This document shows, piece by piece, positions 23,108 through 34,477 of a DNA stretch of 40,227 nucleotides. The translations under genes and the position numbers were made by a program. This DNA is from Chloroflexota bacterium (lineage in GTDB: Bacteria; Chloroflexota; Anaerolineae; J102). Positions within the stretch are counted from its first letter, which is position 1. Each line of letters opens with the position of its first letter. The DNA is taken from contig JAADII010000003.1 of the NCBI GenBank assembly GCA_013151415.1, positions 1 to 40,227 on the forward strand, given 5' to 3'. Under the pieces are notes generated by a model. The model searched no databases. It saw only the letters and a list, made by a program, of their open reading frames with translations, and was not told the DNA's origin.

Positions 23108-24724
23108 ATGCATCGACGATTCATCTTGCTTTTGCTGGGCATAAGTCTCTTGACGGCCTGCGCCGCGCCCCCTCCGCCGCCAACGGCCACTCCCACTCCG
23201 GTCGTCAACCCGGCCGCACCGCGCGATCGCACGCTCCTCGATTTCGAACGTACCATTCACAGCAATTTGTTTGGCGGTTCAACTTATTGCGAGGCGCGCA
23301 ATGGCGCCGCGCTCATCTGTGCGCCTTCTTTTCAATTCAAAGGCGGGTTGGGTCTTACTGTGCGTAATGTGGGCGGCAATGCTTTTGCGCTTTGGCGCAC
23401 TGATCTGATCGGGGATTCGAGCGACGCGTCTGATTTTCAGGCCATTGGCTTGCGCGTCAGTGGCAAAGGGCGAGGGTTGCGTCCTCATCTCTACCTGGTG
23501 GACCAGGATGGTCGACGCGCTTGGGTGGATCTTTCGCAATTTGTCCATTTGCGTTCAGAGCCCGAAGTTGTCTATGTTCCTTTGCGTTGGTTTCGCGACG
23601 CGGAAGGCAACTCGCCTGATTTCTCGCGTCTGGCCGAGTTTCAGATCGCGTTCGAGTGGGAGGCCATGGAGGGGACCCTTAATGTGGATGATGTGCGATT
23701 TGTTTATCATGTGCAAAAGGCCATCGAACGCGCACAGCTGCCGGCCGCGGTGTCGTGGCCTGCAGGCTTTCGCGTGACGGCTGTGGCCGAAGGTTTTTCT
23801 GGGGCCACCACCATTACATTTGGCCCGGAAGGTCATCTGTGGCTCAGTCAGCAACGTGGAAATGTTTGGAAATTAGAGGACGGGAACGGAGATGGGAGGT
23901 TCGAGCGGGCGAGTCTATTTGCAAGCGGTTTTACGGAGCTTCTCGGCCTACTCTGGCATCCTCAAGATGGAACGCTTTATGCGAGCAGTCGAGCCACTAT
24001 TACGGCTCTGCGCGACGAAGATGGCGACGGCCGAGCGGATGTCTACACAGATCTGGTGACAGGCCTGCCGTGGGGGCGTCATCAAAATAACAGCATGGTT
24101 TGGGGGCCAGATGGCATGCTCTATTTTGGTCTTGGTTCGGGCGGCGACATCTCTGAAAATGAACCGGAGCTCATGGCCACCATCCTGCGCTTGCCTCATT
24201 TGGGCGGCGCTGAAGATTTAGAGATTGTGGCGCGGGGCGTGCGCAACGCCTACGATCTGGCCTTCAATGCCAGGGGCGACCTCTTCGCCACTGAAAACGG
24301 CCCCGATTACAACGACGCGCCCGATGAGCTAAATCATATCATCCCCGGCGAGCATTATGGTTATCCCTACGCGTTTGGTGATGACGATGGCGGCGGTCGG
24401 TATCGCACGCCCATCTGGCTGTTCGAGCCGCACGCCAGCGCCGATGGTCTGGTTGTTTATGAAGCGGATCAATTTCCGCCGGAATATCGCGGCAATCTCT
24501 TTGCGGCTTTGTTTGGGCAGGTTTTCGGCTCCGAGCTGGCCGGACATCGCGTGGATCGGATCATCGTCACCCCAAATGAAAAGACATACGCGGCCCGCGG
24601 CGAGCCTTTTCTTACAGGTCTCGACCGTCCACTCGATGTGACGGTGGGTCCGGACGGAGCGCTATATGTATTGGAGTATGTGAACGGCGCGATTTATCGG
24701 GTCGACTGGGTTGGCGGCCAATGA
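23108..24724 (+). CDS. Lipoprotein with a sugar-dehydrogenase-like beta-propeller (sorbosone/PQQ-glucose dehydrogenase family)
   Basis: This encodes 538 residues. The lipoprotein signal MHRRFILLLLGISLLTAC has a clear lipobox (LTAC), followed by a Pro/Thr spacer, so the protein is anchored outside the membrane. Residues about 45-215 form a beta-rich domain beginning LLDFERTIHSN, which resembles CIA30/carbohydrate-binding jelly rolls. Residues about 225-535 are a propeller of the glucose/sorbosone dehydrogenase type: GFSGATTITFGPEGHLWLSQ, NNSMVWGPDGMLYFGLG, LEIVARGVRNAYDLAFN, FATENGPD, HYGYPYAFGD. It may oxidise a sugar or bind PQQ, but catalytic competence is not proved. Upstream in-frame starts are rejected because only ATG 23108 gives the signal peptide. 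Its end overlaps the convergent next gene by 31 nt. Confidence 0.85.
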   Translation: MHRRFILLLLGISLLTACAAPPPPPTATPTPVVNPAAPRDRTLLDFERTIHSNLFGGSTYCEARNGAALICAPSFQFKGGLGLTVRNVGGNAFALWRTDLIGDSSDASDFQAIGLRVSGKGRGLRPHLYLVDQDGRRAWVDLSQFVHLRSEPEVVYVPLRWFRDAEGNSPDFSRLAEFQIAFEWEAMEGTLNVDDVRFVYHVQKAIERAQLPAAVSWPAGFRVTAVAEGFSGATTITFGPEGHLWLSQQRGNVWKLEDGNGDGRFERASLFASGFTELLGLLWHPQDGTLYASSRATITALRDEDGDGRADVYTDLVTGLPWGRHQNNSMVWGPDGMLYFGLGSGGDISENEPELMATILRLPHLGGAEDLEIVARGVRNAYDLAFNARGDLFATENGPDYNDAPDELNHIIPGEHYGYPYAFGDDDGGGRYRTPIWLFEPHASADGLVVYEADQFPPEYRGNLFAALFGQVFGSELAGHRVDRIIVTPNEKTYAARGEPFLTGLDRPLDVTVGPDGALYVLEYVNGAIYRVDWVGGQ

Positions 24725-25182
24725 TAGATGGCCCTAAAGCCTTGATAGTCCTCTTCTTGTTCATGGTAAGGTTGGCCATTCAACGTGTTCCAGGCATGGC
24801 CGGCAATGCTTTGGCCTTTGGCGGCGCGGCGAAAACGCGCACCAAACACAATGCCCAGCTCCACGCCGGCGCGACGGAGAAAATGATAGCGCAACAACGA
24901 TCGGCGCAGACAAAGGCCGAAAGGATGATTGCGCTCCAGGCGCGCCCAGGCGTCGATCAATTCGCGCAGAGCGCGTTCATCCATTCCAGCCAGATCGGTT
25001 TCGCGGGGCGTCAATTCGGCCAAAAAGTCGGGCAGGGGTTGCGCGTCGTAGCGCGCTGGCATGGCGCGCAGCAGCGCGCGAATCTCGCGTTCAAGAGGAC
25101 GCAAATTGGGGTCCATTCGGGCCAGGAGCGCGGTGCGAAAAGCCGCCGCCCCGCGCACAATGCGAGTGAGCATGATGAACAT
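24694..25182 (-). CDS. McjB C-terminal-like (lasso-peptide protease fold) protein, orphan
   Basis: This encodes 162 residues. The C-terminal half carries HPFGLCLRRSLLRYHFLRR followed by GVELGIVFGARF, then AGHAWNTLNGQPYHE. This matches the transglutaminase-like fold of McjB-type lasso-peptide maturation proteases: a catalytic Cys in the C.xRS motif, His in the HAW motif, and a downstream acidic residue. No lasso precursor, RRE/PqqD-like protein or macrolactam synthetase is seen nearby, so it may act on another peptide. ATG 25182 is chosen because the promoter at 25221-25248 starts transcription just before it, although no ribosome-binding site is obvious and ATG 25173 is possible. Its end overlaps the convergent lipoprotein gene. 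Confidence 0.7.
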   Translation of the reverse strand: MFIMLTRIVRGAAAFRTALLARMDPNLRPLEREIRALLRAMPARYDAQPLPDFLAELTPRETDLAGMDERALRELIDAWARLERNHPFGLCLRRSLLRYHFLRRAGVELGIVFGARFRRAAKGQSIAGHAWNTLNGQPYHEQEEDYQGFRAIYHWPPTQSTR

Positions 25183-25220
25183 ACAAGCGGGAAAGCAAGT
25201 CGTAAGCAATGGGCATGTAT

Positions 25221-25248
25221 GGTATACTAAGGATGCCGCAGGCTTCAA
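25221..25248 (-). promoter_or_regulatory. Promoter of the McjB-like gene
   Basis: On the minus strand TTGAAG (25248-25243), a 16-nt spacer and TATACC (25226-25221) lie 39-66 nt before ATG 25182. Both hexamers match four of six consensus positions. TATACT also reads on the plus strand at 25223-25228, so the site might serve the divergent acyl-CoA dehydrogenase too. Confidence 0.45.
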
Positions 25249-25344
25249 ATCGCATTGTCATCCATGCGTCCGGCTTTCAATGCAGGCAAGGTGATGCAAA
25301 TAGGCGAATGACCGGACTCAGCCCCCAAATTCCAAAAGATTAAA

Positions 25345-26532
25345 ATGACTTCAAATCTAAACGACGTCCTGCATGCCATCCGTGAGTTCATGGAGGCTGA
25401 GGTCTACCCTCTGGAGGCGCGCTATTTGCCCATCGGCTTCGAGGGTGCGGAAGAGGGCCTGGAGCCGTTGCGCCAAAAGGTGAAAGATATGGGCCTTTTT
25501 GCGCCGCACATGCCCAAAACCTACGGCGGGCTGGGCCTCTCTCTGGCCGAATTCGCTCATATCAGCGAGGAGTTGGGCCGCTCGCCTTTCGGTCATTATG
25601 TGTTCAATTGCCAGGCGCCCGACATCGGCAACATGGAATTGCTCTTGGAGCACGGCTCGGACGAGCAAAAAGCCGCTTATCTCGAACCGCTGGTTCGGGG
25701 CGAGATACGAAGCTGTTTTTCCATGACCGAACCGGAGCATGCGGGCTCGAATCCGGTTTGGATGAGCACGACCGCGCGACGAGATGGCGATGAGTATGTC
25801 ATAAACGGTCATAAGTGGTTCACCACCTCGGCCGATGGAGCGGCTTTCGCGGTGGTCATGGCCGTGACCAACCCGGACGCGGCCAACAAATATCAGCGCG
25901 CGAGCATGATCATCGTGCCCACGGATACGCCCGGATTCATCATCGAACGCAACACGCCGGTGATGGGGCATGTGGGCAAGGGCTATTTCACTCACGCCGA
26001 AGTGCGCTACGAAAACTGTCGCGTGCCTGTGTCCAATCGCATCGGTCCCGAAGGCGCGGGCTTCGCGTTGGCGCAGGAGCGCCTCGGCCCCGGCCGCATT
26101 CACCATTGCATGCGTTGGATCGGCATCTGCGAGCGGGCCTTTGATCTCATGTGTCGTCGCGCGGCCACGCGCGAGCTGTCGCCGGGCAAGCCTTTGGCCA
26201 CGCGACAGATTGTGCAGGCCTGGATTGCAGAGAGCCGGGCCGAAATCAACGCCGCGCGACTGCTGGTGCTGGACACCGCGGCCCGCATCGACGCGCAGGG
26301 CGCTTACGCCGCGCGCAATGAGATATCCCTTATCAAGTTCTATGTGGCCAATGTCTTGCAGCGGGTGTTGGACCGCGCCATCCAGGTGCACGGCGGCCTG
26401 GGCATGACCGATTACACCCCCCTGGCCTATTGGTACAGCCACGAACGCGCGGCCCGCATCTACGACGGTCCCGACGAAGTGCATAAAATGGTGGTCGCCC
26501 GCCGTATTTTGCGGGAGTATGCTGCTGATTAG
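25345..26532 (+). CDS. Acyl-CoA dehydrogenase, ACAD10/11-like
   Basis: This encodes 395 residues of the FAD-dependent acyl-CoA dehydrogenase fold. It has PKTYGGLGLSLAEFAHISEE, the FAD-binding SCFSMTEPEHAGSNP and YVINGHKWFTTSADGA, and a C-terminal IQVHGGLGMTDYTPL with RAARIYDGPDEVHKMVVAR. The last motif (DGPDEVH) is typical of the ACAD10/11 and LvaC branch rather than short-chain enzymes. The next gene encodes an APH-type kinase, the other half of eukaryotic ACAD10/11. In that system, and in Pseudomonas levulinate catabolism, 4-hydroxyacyl-CoA is phosphorylated and then converted to an unsaturated acyl-CoA. The same role is inferred here. Confidence 0.92.
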   Translation: MTSNLNDVLHAIREFMEAEVYPLEARYLPIGFEGAEEGLEPLRQKVKDMGLFAPHMPKTYGGLGLSLAEFAHISEELGRSPFGHYVFNCQAPDIGNMELLLEHGSDEQKAAYLEPLVRGEIRSCFSMTEPEHAGSNPVWMSTTARRDGDEYVINGHKWFTTSADGAAFAVVMAVTNPDAANKYQRASMIIVPTDTPGFIIERNTPVMGHVGKGYFTHAEVRYENCRVPVSNRIGPEGAGFALAQERLGPGRIHHCMRWIGICERAFDLMCRRAATRELSPGKPLATRQIVQAWIAESRAEINAARLLVLDTAARIDAQGAYAARNEISLIKFYVANVLQRVLDRAIQVHGGLGMTDYTPLAYWYSHERAARIYDGPDEVHKMVVARRILREYAAD

Positions 26533-26561
26533 GATATTAGATATTGGGTATTACGAACCCC

Positions 26562-27611
26562 ATGTCCGACATCATCCCCGTTCGACCGGACGAACGTTTC
26601 GACGAGGCTCGGTTGCACGCCTACTTGAAGGGCAAATTGCCCGGCGCGGAGAACGCGCTGCGGGTGGCGCAGTTCGGCGGTGGGGTGGCCAACCTCACCT
26701 ACCTGCTTGATTTCGGCTCCCATCAATATGTGCTTCGCCGTCCTCCGCTGGGTCCGGTCGCGCGCGGCGCGCACGATATGGGCCGCGAATATCGCGTGCT
26801 TTCGGTTTTGCATCAGGCCTTTCCCAAGGCCCCGCGTGCGTTCCTCTATTGCGACGATCCCGAAATCATCGGCGCACCCTTTTTCGTCATGGAGCGTCGT
26901 CACGGAATTGTGGTGCGTCGTAGCATTCCGCCTCCATTCGCCGACATCCCTGACGCGCCTCAGTGCATGAGCGAAGCGCTCATTGAAACGCTGGCCGAGT
27001 TCCATGCGGTTGATTATGCAGCCATTGGCCTGGAGACGTTGGGGCGGCCCAAGGGCTTTATCGACAGGCAGATCGAAGGCTGGTATAAACGCTGGCGCGC
27101 GGCAAAGACCAATGACTTGCCTTTGATGGATGAAGTCTATGCCTGGCTCAAGGAAAACCGGCCGCCCTCGCCTTCGCCCACCCTGGTGCATAACGATTAC
27201 AAGCTGGATAACGTCATGTTTGCCGAAGGCGATCCCTCGCATGTGGTCGCAGTCTTCGACTGGGACATGTGCACCCTGGGCGATCCCTTTTCTGATCTGG
27301 GCGCGCTATTGACGTACTGGACCGAACCCACGGACCCGCCCTACATGCAGATGACCGCGTTGATGCCGGTGGGCGACAACCGCTTCTGGACGCGCGCGCG
27401 GTTGGTCGAGCGATACGCCGAGCTCACCGGTCGCGATGTCTCCGATATTCATTTCTATCATGCCCTGGGCCTTTTCCGCCTGGTGGTGATCATCGCTCAA
27501 ATCTACATTCGCTATGTGCGCGGGCAGACCAAAGACTCTCGCTTCGCAGCTTTGGGCGAGCTCATCCCCCTGGTGGCCCGTTCGGCCCATGATGTGGCCA
27601 TGCGCAGTTAG
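26562..27611 (+). CDS. APH-family phosphotransferase, ACAD10/11 kinase-domain-like (LvaA-like)
   Basis: This encodes 349 residues. The kinase-like fold shows an ATP-binding start (FGGGVANLTYLLDFG), YVLRRPPLGPVARGAHDM typical of the ACAD10/11 kinase domain, the catalytic loop LVHNDYKLDNVMF and the metal-binding FDWDMCTLGDPFSDLG. These proteins phosphorylate small hydroxylated substrates; the characterised relatives act on 4-hydroxyacyl-CoA. The gene follows the acyl-CoA dehydrogenase by 29 nt in the same direction, consistent with a two-step pathway. ATG 26562 gives the usual start; an in-frame TTG at 26544 would add six residues. Confidence 0.9.
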   Translation: MSDIIPVRPDERFDEARLHAYLKGKLPGAENALRVAQFGGGVANLTYLLDFGSHQYVLRRPPLGPVARGAHDMGREYRVLSVLHQAFPKAPRAFLYCDDPEIIGAPFFVMERRHGIVVRRSIPPPFADIPDAPQCMSEALIETLAEFHAVDYAAIGLETLGRPKGFIDRQIEGWYKRWRAAKTNDLPLMDEVYAWLKENRPPSPSPTLVHNDYKLDNVMFAEGDPSHVVAVFDWDMCTLGDPFSDLGALLTYWTEPTDPPYMQMTALMPVGDNRFWTRARLVERYAELTGRDVSDIHFYHALGLFRLVVIIAQIYIRYVRGQTKDSRFAALGELIPLVARSAHDVAMRS

Positions 27612-27634
27612 TTGGACGATAAGACGATTTTCCC

Positions 27635-28594
27635 ATGGCTCCCGCCCTCCAGTTGCCCGAAGGCCATTTGGTCCATATCAGCGCCGATAATTTCGTAGTC
27701 GGCGCGGATGCGGGCTGCGATCTGCGTCTGAATGATGATAAGGCGTCATCGCGCCACGTGATCATTCAGCGCGCAGATGTAGCATGGCAGATTGCTCTGC
27801 TCGATCTCGAAGCCGTCGCGTTTCTAAACGACAAACCCATATCGGGCATTGTTCAGCTGCACGATGGCGATATATTGAAAATCGGTGACACTCTCTTGCG
27901 TTGGGTCGAAGGCGACGAAATGCCGCCACCTTTGGTCAAGCGCTCACACTGGATGCTGGGCTTGCTTGTCCTCGCTCTGTTTCTTATGCTGGCGGTGCTT
28001 CTTACTCTATTGACCCGACCTTTTCTATTGGAAGAAACGCCTTCCGAAACAGTGGCCGCGGCCACGTCGCCGCCCCCAACCGCGACGGTCACGCCGCCTG
28101 TGCACCGATTGGCGGCGCCATCATTCACGCCCACGCCGGCGTCATCTGTTGTGACGCCGAACGCCGACTTGGTCGAAACACCCTCGGCGTTGGTTTCACC
28201 CACAGCGATTTTCTTTCCGTCGGCCACGCCCTCTATTCTGGTCACGCCCGTGTTGTTGCCTCTGGTTAAGACCAGTGAAGAAACGGAGCGCGCATCCACG
28301 CCTGAGTCACACCCGTCTCCACTTGTCGATGCGGGGCCCACTGTTTCGCCTGATGAAGACGTCGTTCCCACGCCACTTCCTTCTACGTCCACGATTTCCC
28401 CCTCGGCGGTCAAATCCCCCAACGCTTGCCCTCAGCCCACGGGCTGGAAGCGCATTGTTGTGCAAGAGGGTGAGAACTTGTTGGATATCGCGCTGCGCTA
28501 TCGCATCTCCCGCGCCCGCCTGGCCCGCGGCAATTGCCTTTTGGGCTACGCGCTCGAGCCGGGCCAAGTTCTCTACGTTCCACGTACGGATTAA
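27635..28594 (+). CDS. FHA domain - transmembrane helix - LysM domain protein
   Basis: This encodes 319 residues. Residues about 1-95 form a FHA phosphothreonine-binding domain with the RSH signature pattern (FVVGADAGCDLRL, then SSRHVIIQ and LNDKPI). One transmembrane helix follows (MLGLLVLALFLMLAVLL, about residues 108-124), then a long Thr/Ser/Pro-rich extracellular linker and a C-terminal LysM domain (VVQEGENLLDIALRYRIS, then ALEPGQVLYVP). It could link a cytoplasmic Ser/Thr-kinase signal to the cell wall. The topology is read directly; the signalling role is inferred from the two domain families. It starts 23 nt after the kinase-like gene. Confidence 0.85.
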   Translation: MAPALQLPEGHLVHISADNFVVGADAGCDLRLNDDKASSRHVIIQRADVAWQIALLDLEAVAFLNDKPISGIVQLHDGDILKIGDTLLRWVEGDEMPPPLVKRSHWMLGLLVLALFLMLAVLLTLLTRPFLLEETPSETVAAATSPPPTATVTPPVHRLAAPSFTPTPASSVVTPNADLVETPSALVSPTAIFFPSATPSILVTPVLLPLVKTSEETERASTPESHPSPLVDAGPTVSPDEDVVPTPLPSTSTISPSAVKSPNACPQPTGWKRIVVQEGENLLDIALRYRISRARLARGNCLLGYALEPGQVLYVPRTD

Positions 28595-28635
28595 ACGCAT
28601 GATCAATACAGTTTCGTTTTATTTAGAGGTGATAG

Positions 28636-29376
28636 ATGAGTCATAGCGCCATCCCCATCTCTCTTCCCATCAAAGAGAAAGATCGACCGGCCGAGGTTTG
28701 GGCCATCCAACCGCCACCGCCAGAATCCGGCGATCATCTCTCTCGCGTCGAGTTCGAGCGCCGCTACGACGCTCATCCGGAAATTAAAAAAGCTGAGCTC
28801 ATCGAAGGAGTGGTGTACGTGGCTTCGCCTGTTCGTTTTTCACAGCATAGCGCTCCACATAGCGACGTCATGGGTTGGCTGAGTGTGTACCGGGCGGCCA
28901 CACCCGGCGTTGTAGTTGGCGACAATGGCACATGGAGGGTCGATGAGACCAATGAGGTCCAGCCGGACGCAATGATGCGCCTGGATCCCGCTTTGGGCGG
29001 TCGTTCATGGCTTGATGAAATGGATTACGTCAACGGCGCGCCCGAGTTGGTGGTGGAGATTGCAGCCAGTAGCGCGTCAATTGATCTACACGAAAAACTT
29101 CGCCTTTACGAACGCGTGGGTGTGCCGGAATACATTGTGGTGCGGACATATGAGCGCGAATTGGATTGGTTCATCCTTCGCGAAGGCGTCTACCAGAAAT
29201 TGGCGCCGGATACTACGGGCGTATTGCGTAGCGAGATATTCCCCGGCCTATGGCTCGATTCGCAGGCATTGTTGGCGGGAGATCTTGCAACCGTGTTAAA
29301 GGTGTTGGAGAAAGGGCTGGCCTCGGCCGAACATGCCGAGTTCGTGAAGAGGAACCGAGTCGCATTGGACGCTTAG
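28636..29376 (+). CDS. Uma2-family (DUF820) putative PD-(D/E)XK nuclease-fold protein
   Basis: This encodes 246 residues. Family motifs are EFERRYDAHPEIKKAELIEGVVY with the early Glu, VQPDAMMRLDP with the PD pair, and PELVVEIAASSASIDLHEKLRLYERVGVPEYIVV with the ExK-like core. These Uma2 proteins are very numerous in Cyanobacteria and Chloroflexota and have a restriction-endonuclease-like fold. Their biological role is not established. GAGGTG lies 6 nt before ATG 28636. Its stop overlaps the stop of a convergent gene remnant. Confidence 0.88.
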   Translation: MSHSAIPISLPIKEKDRPAEVWAIQPPPPESGDHLSRVEFERRYDAHPEIKKAELIEGVVYVASPVRFSQHSAPHSDVMGWLSVYRAATPGVVVGDNGTWRVDETNEVQPDAMMRLDPALGGRSWLDEMDYVNGAPELVVEIAASSASIDLHEKLRLYERVGVPEYIVVRTYERELDWFILREGVYQKLAPDTTGVLRSEIFPGLWLDSQALLAGDLATVLKVLEKGLASAEHAEFVKRNRVALDA

Positions 29377-29444
29377 GTTGAACTTTGTCCAAACGCGGCC
29401 AGCAGCGCATCCACTTTTTCACGCGTGTTGTAATGGCTGACGCC
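29373..29444 (-). pseudogene. C-terminal remnant, probably of a class V aminotransferase/cysteine desulfurase
   Basis: In the 70 bases after the deaminase stop, a different minus-strand frame encodes GVSHYNTREKVDALLAAFG and ends at TAA 29375-29373. The pattern R.S...YNT.EEVD.L..AL is the conserved C-terminal end of SufS/CsdA-like class V aminotransferases. The remainder of such an enzyme is absent. The fragment abuts the stops of the deaminase gene and of the Uma2 gene on the opposite strand. The peptide is short, so the family call is tentative. Confidence 0.45.
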
Positions 29445-29446
29445 GC

Positions 29447-30493
29447 CTATATTGTCTCCGTCACCTTGCGGATGCCGCGAGGGTGGTCTACGTCGTAATC
29501 GCGGGTCGCGGCCAGATACATGCTGAGCAACTGACCCGGTATGATGGTGATGAGCGGTGAGAGCCACTCGGCCGCTCCCGCGGGCAAGCGTAGGCCGATG
29601 CGCGCCCGGCTCAGGGCTGCTTCTGCATCGCTGATGACCAGCAATTCGGCCTCGCGGCGCTTGACCGTGGCGATGAAATCCAGCATTTCCGGCAACATTT
29701 GTCCCGAGGGCGCGATGACGATGATGGGAAAGCCATGTTGCACCAGGGCCAACGGCCCGTGCAAAAAATCCGCGCTGCTGTAAGGCTCGACCACGGTGTA
29801 AGTCAGTTCCTTTAGCTTCAGGGCCAGCTCGAACGCGGTGGCGTAATTATAGCCGCGACCGATGGTGACGCAGGCCGAGAGGAATCGATAGCGTTCGGCC
29901 ACGCGCGGGATATCCTGTTCGATCTCGAACACCTGGGCCATGCGCTCCGGCATCTGCATGAGTTCTTGGTGGCGGTTTTCGTCATTTCCCAACAGCGCGC
30001 TCAACAGGGCGATGGCGGCCAGTTCGGTGGTGTAGGTCTTGGTCGCGGCCACGGCCCGCTCTTCGCCCGCATGAAGAGGCAAGACATAGGCCGCGGCTTG
30101 GGCCAGATCGGAGTCGGGGTCATTGGTGATGGCCGCAGTGAGCGCGCCCTGTCGTTGCGCCTCGGCCAGCACCGCCACAATGTCGGGGCTTTTGCCGCTC
30201 TGGCTAATGCCCAGCACCAGCGCGTTTTTCAGCCGCGGGGGGCGCTTGTAGATGGTGAACAGGCTGGGCGTGGCCAGCGCGACCGGGAGCCGGTTGTGCG
30301 CGCCAAAGAGGTATTGTGCATAACGGGCCGCGTTGTCGCTGGTGCCGCGCGCGGCGATGACGATGTATTCCACGCGTCGCGCGCGCACCGCCCCGGCCAG
30401 TTCTGCGGTTACTTGCCGGTTCTTGTTCAGCACCCGAGCGACCGCGTCGGGTTGTTCGTGGATTTCTCGATAGAGGTGGCTGTTTTCGATCAT
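29447..30493 (-). CDS. Tandem-SIS glucosamine-6-phosphate deaminase (NagB-II-like)
   Basis: This encodes 348 residues from ATG 30493 with two SIS sugar-phosphate domains and no glutamine amidotransferase domain. Diagnostic stretches are [66 protein letters not shown] and the C-terminal [15 protein letters not shown]. Together these mark the NagB-II/GlmS-isomerase group, which converts glucosamine 6-phosphate to fructose 6-phosphate and ammonia. It lies last in the leftward chitin operon, which supports this role over GlmS synthesis. A longer in-frame start is rejected because the extra 52 residues are encoded by the operator-rich DNA. Substrate assignment is inference from family and context. 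Confidence 0.85.
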   Translation of the reverse strand: MIENSHLYREIHEQPDAVARVLNKNRQVTAELAGAVRARRVEYIVIAARGTSDNAARYAQYLFGAHNRLPVALATPSLFTIYKRPPRLKNALVLGISQSGKSPDIVAVLAEAQRQGALTAAITNDPDSDLAQAAAYVLPLHAGEERAVAATKTYTTELAAIALLSALLGNDENRHQELMQMPERMAQVFEIEQDIPRVAERYRFLSACVTIGRGYNYATAFELALKLKELTYTVVEPYSSADFLHGPLALVQHGFPIIVIAPSGQMLPEMLDFIATVKRREAELLVISDAEAALSRARIGLRLPAGAAEWLSPLITIIPGQLLSMYLAATRDYDVDHPRGIRKVTETI

Positions 30494-30564
30494 GTCTCTT
30501 CTGGCTGAGGGAGATAGGACGCGGATGTTGCGGATTGGTTGCCGCTTTGTAAATAGTGTCCAAC

Positions 30565-30685
30565 GTCCGAGGTTGGTCGGACAGGTCATGTCGTGATGAG
30601 CGGCCAGACCAATATAGACCATAGGACCAACATAGACCAAAAGGCCCATCGTCTATCTTGGTCTATACTTTGGTCTACGTTGGTC
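30565..30685 (-). promoter_or_regulatory. Array of TGGTCTA/TAGACCA half-sites upstream of the deaminase gene
   Basis: Seven near-identical half-sites lie in 82 bp: AGACCA at 30606, TAGACCA at 30615, GGACCA at 30624, TAGACCA at 30633, then in the opposite orientation TGGTCTA at 30659 and 30671 and TGGTC at 30681. Distances within each group are 8-12 bp, about one helical turn. TGGTCTAGACCA is the core palindrome bound by the GlcNAc regulator DasR, and related GntR/HutC proteins use similar halves. A further small palindrome (GTCCGA 30565-30570 / TCGGAC 30577-30582) adjoins. Control of GlcNAc catabolism is the obvious inference; no regulator gene is in the window. Confidence 0.6.
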
Positions 30686-30744
30686 GGCGCAAGCCGTTTT
30701 CATCCGTATCGGAGCGAGCTCGCCCGCCGTCGGACTGCTTTGGG

Positions 30745-30824
30745 GATAGACGATGGACGATAAGACGATGGGACGATGGGAGATTAGGCTTGGCATGGTC
30801 CCATCGTCCATCGTCACATCGTCC
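30745..30824. repeat. Clustered ACGATGG/CCATCGT repeats with an 11-bp palindrome
   Basis: This non-coding stretch between chitinase and deaminase genes holds several copies of GACGATGG in one orientation and then CCATCGTC in the other. The central pair GGACGATGGGA (30771-30781) and TCCCATCGTCC (30799-30809) is a perfect 11-bp inverted repeat with a 17-nt loop. No T-run follows on the minus strand, the direction of the chitinase transcript, so a terminator is doubtful. It could be an RNA-stabilising structure or a dispersed intergenic repeat. The rest of 30494-30894 shows no gene. Confidence 0.6.
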
Positions 30825-30894
30825 TTTTCTTCACCGATTTTGCCACCGATGACCTGTCGCCGGCAACTTGCCAGGGCAGGGAGCCGGGCGGGGT

Positions 30895-34422
<3,528 letters not shown>

Positions 34423-34477
34423 GGTTTACACTCCTGTTGGGGTTCTTGGATATTTTGATCGGGTGTTATGCCACTTG

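Noticed and set aside
24694-25182. A lasso-peptide biosynthetic cluster
   Set aside because: Only the protease-like protein is seen; no precursor, RRE protein or asparagine-synthetase-like cyclase lies nearby.
25357-26484. Open frame of 375 codons opposite the acyl-CoA dehydrogenase
   Set aside because: It lies wholly within a clear acyl-CoA dehydrogenase gene and has low-complexity His/Arg-rich composition typical of a shadow frame.
30604-30685. CRISPR or insertion-sequence terminal repeats
   Set aside because: Units are 6-7 bp with 8-12 bp periodicity in opposed groups; no transposase or spacers are present. Transcription-factor half-sites explain it better.
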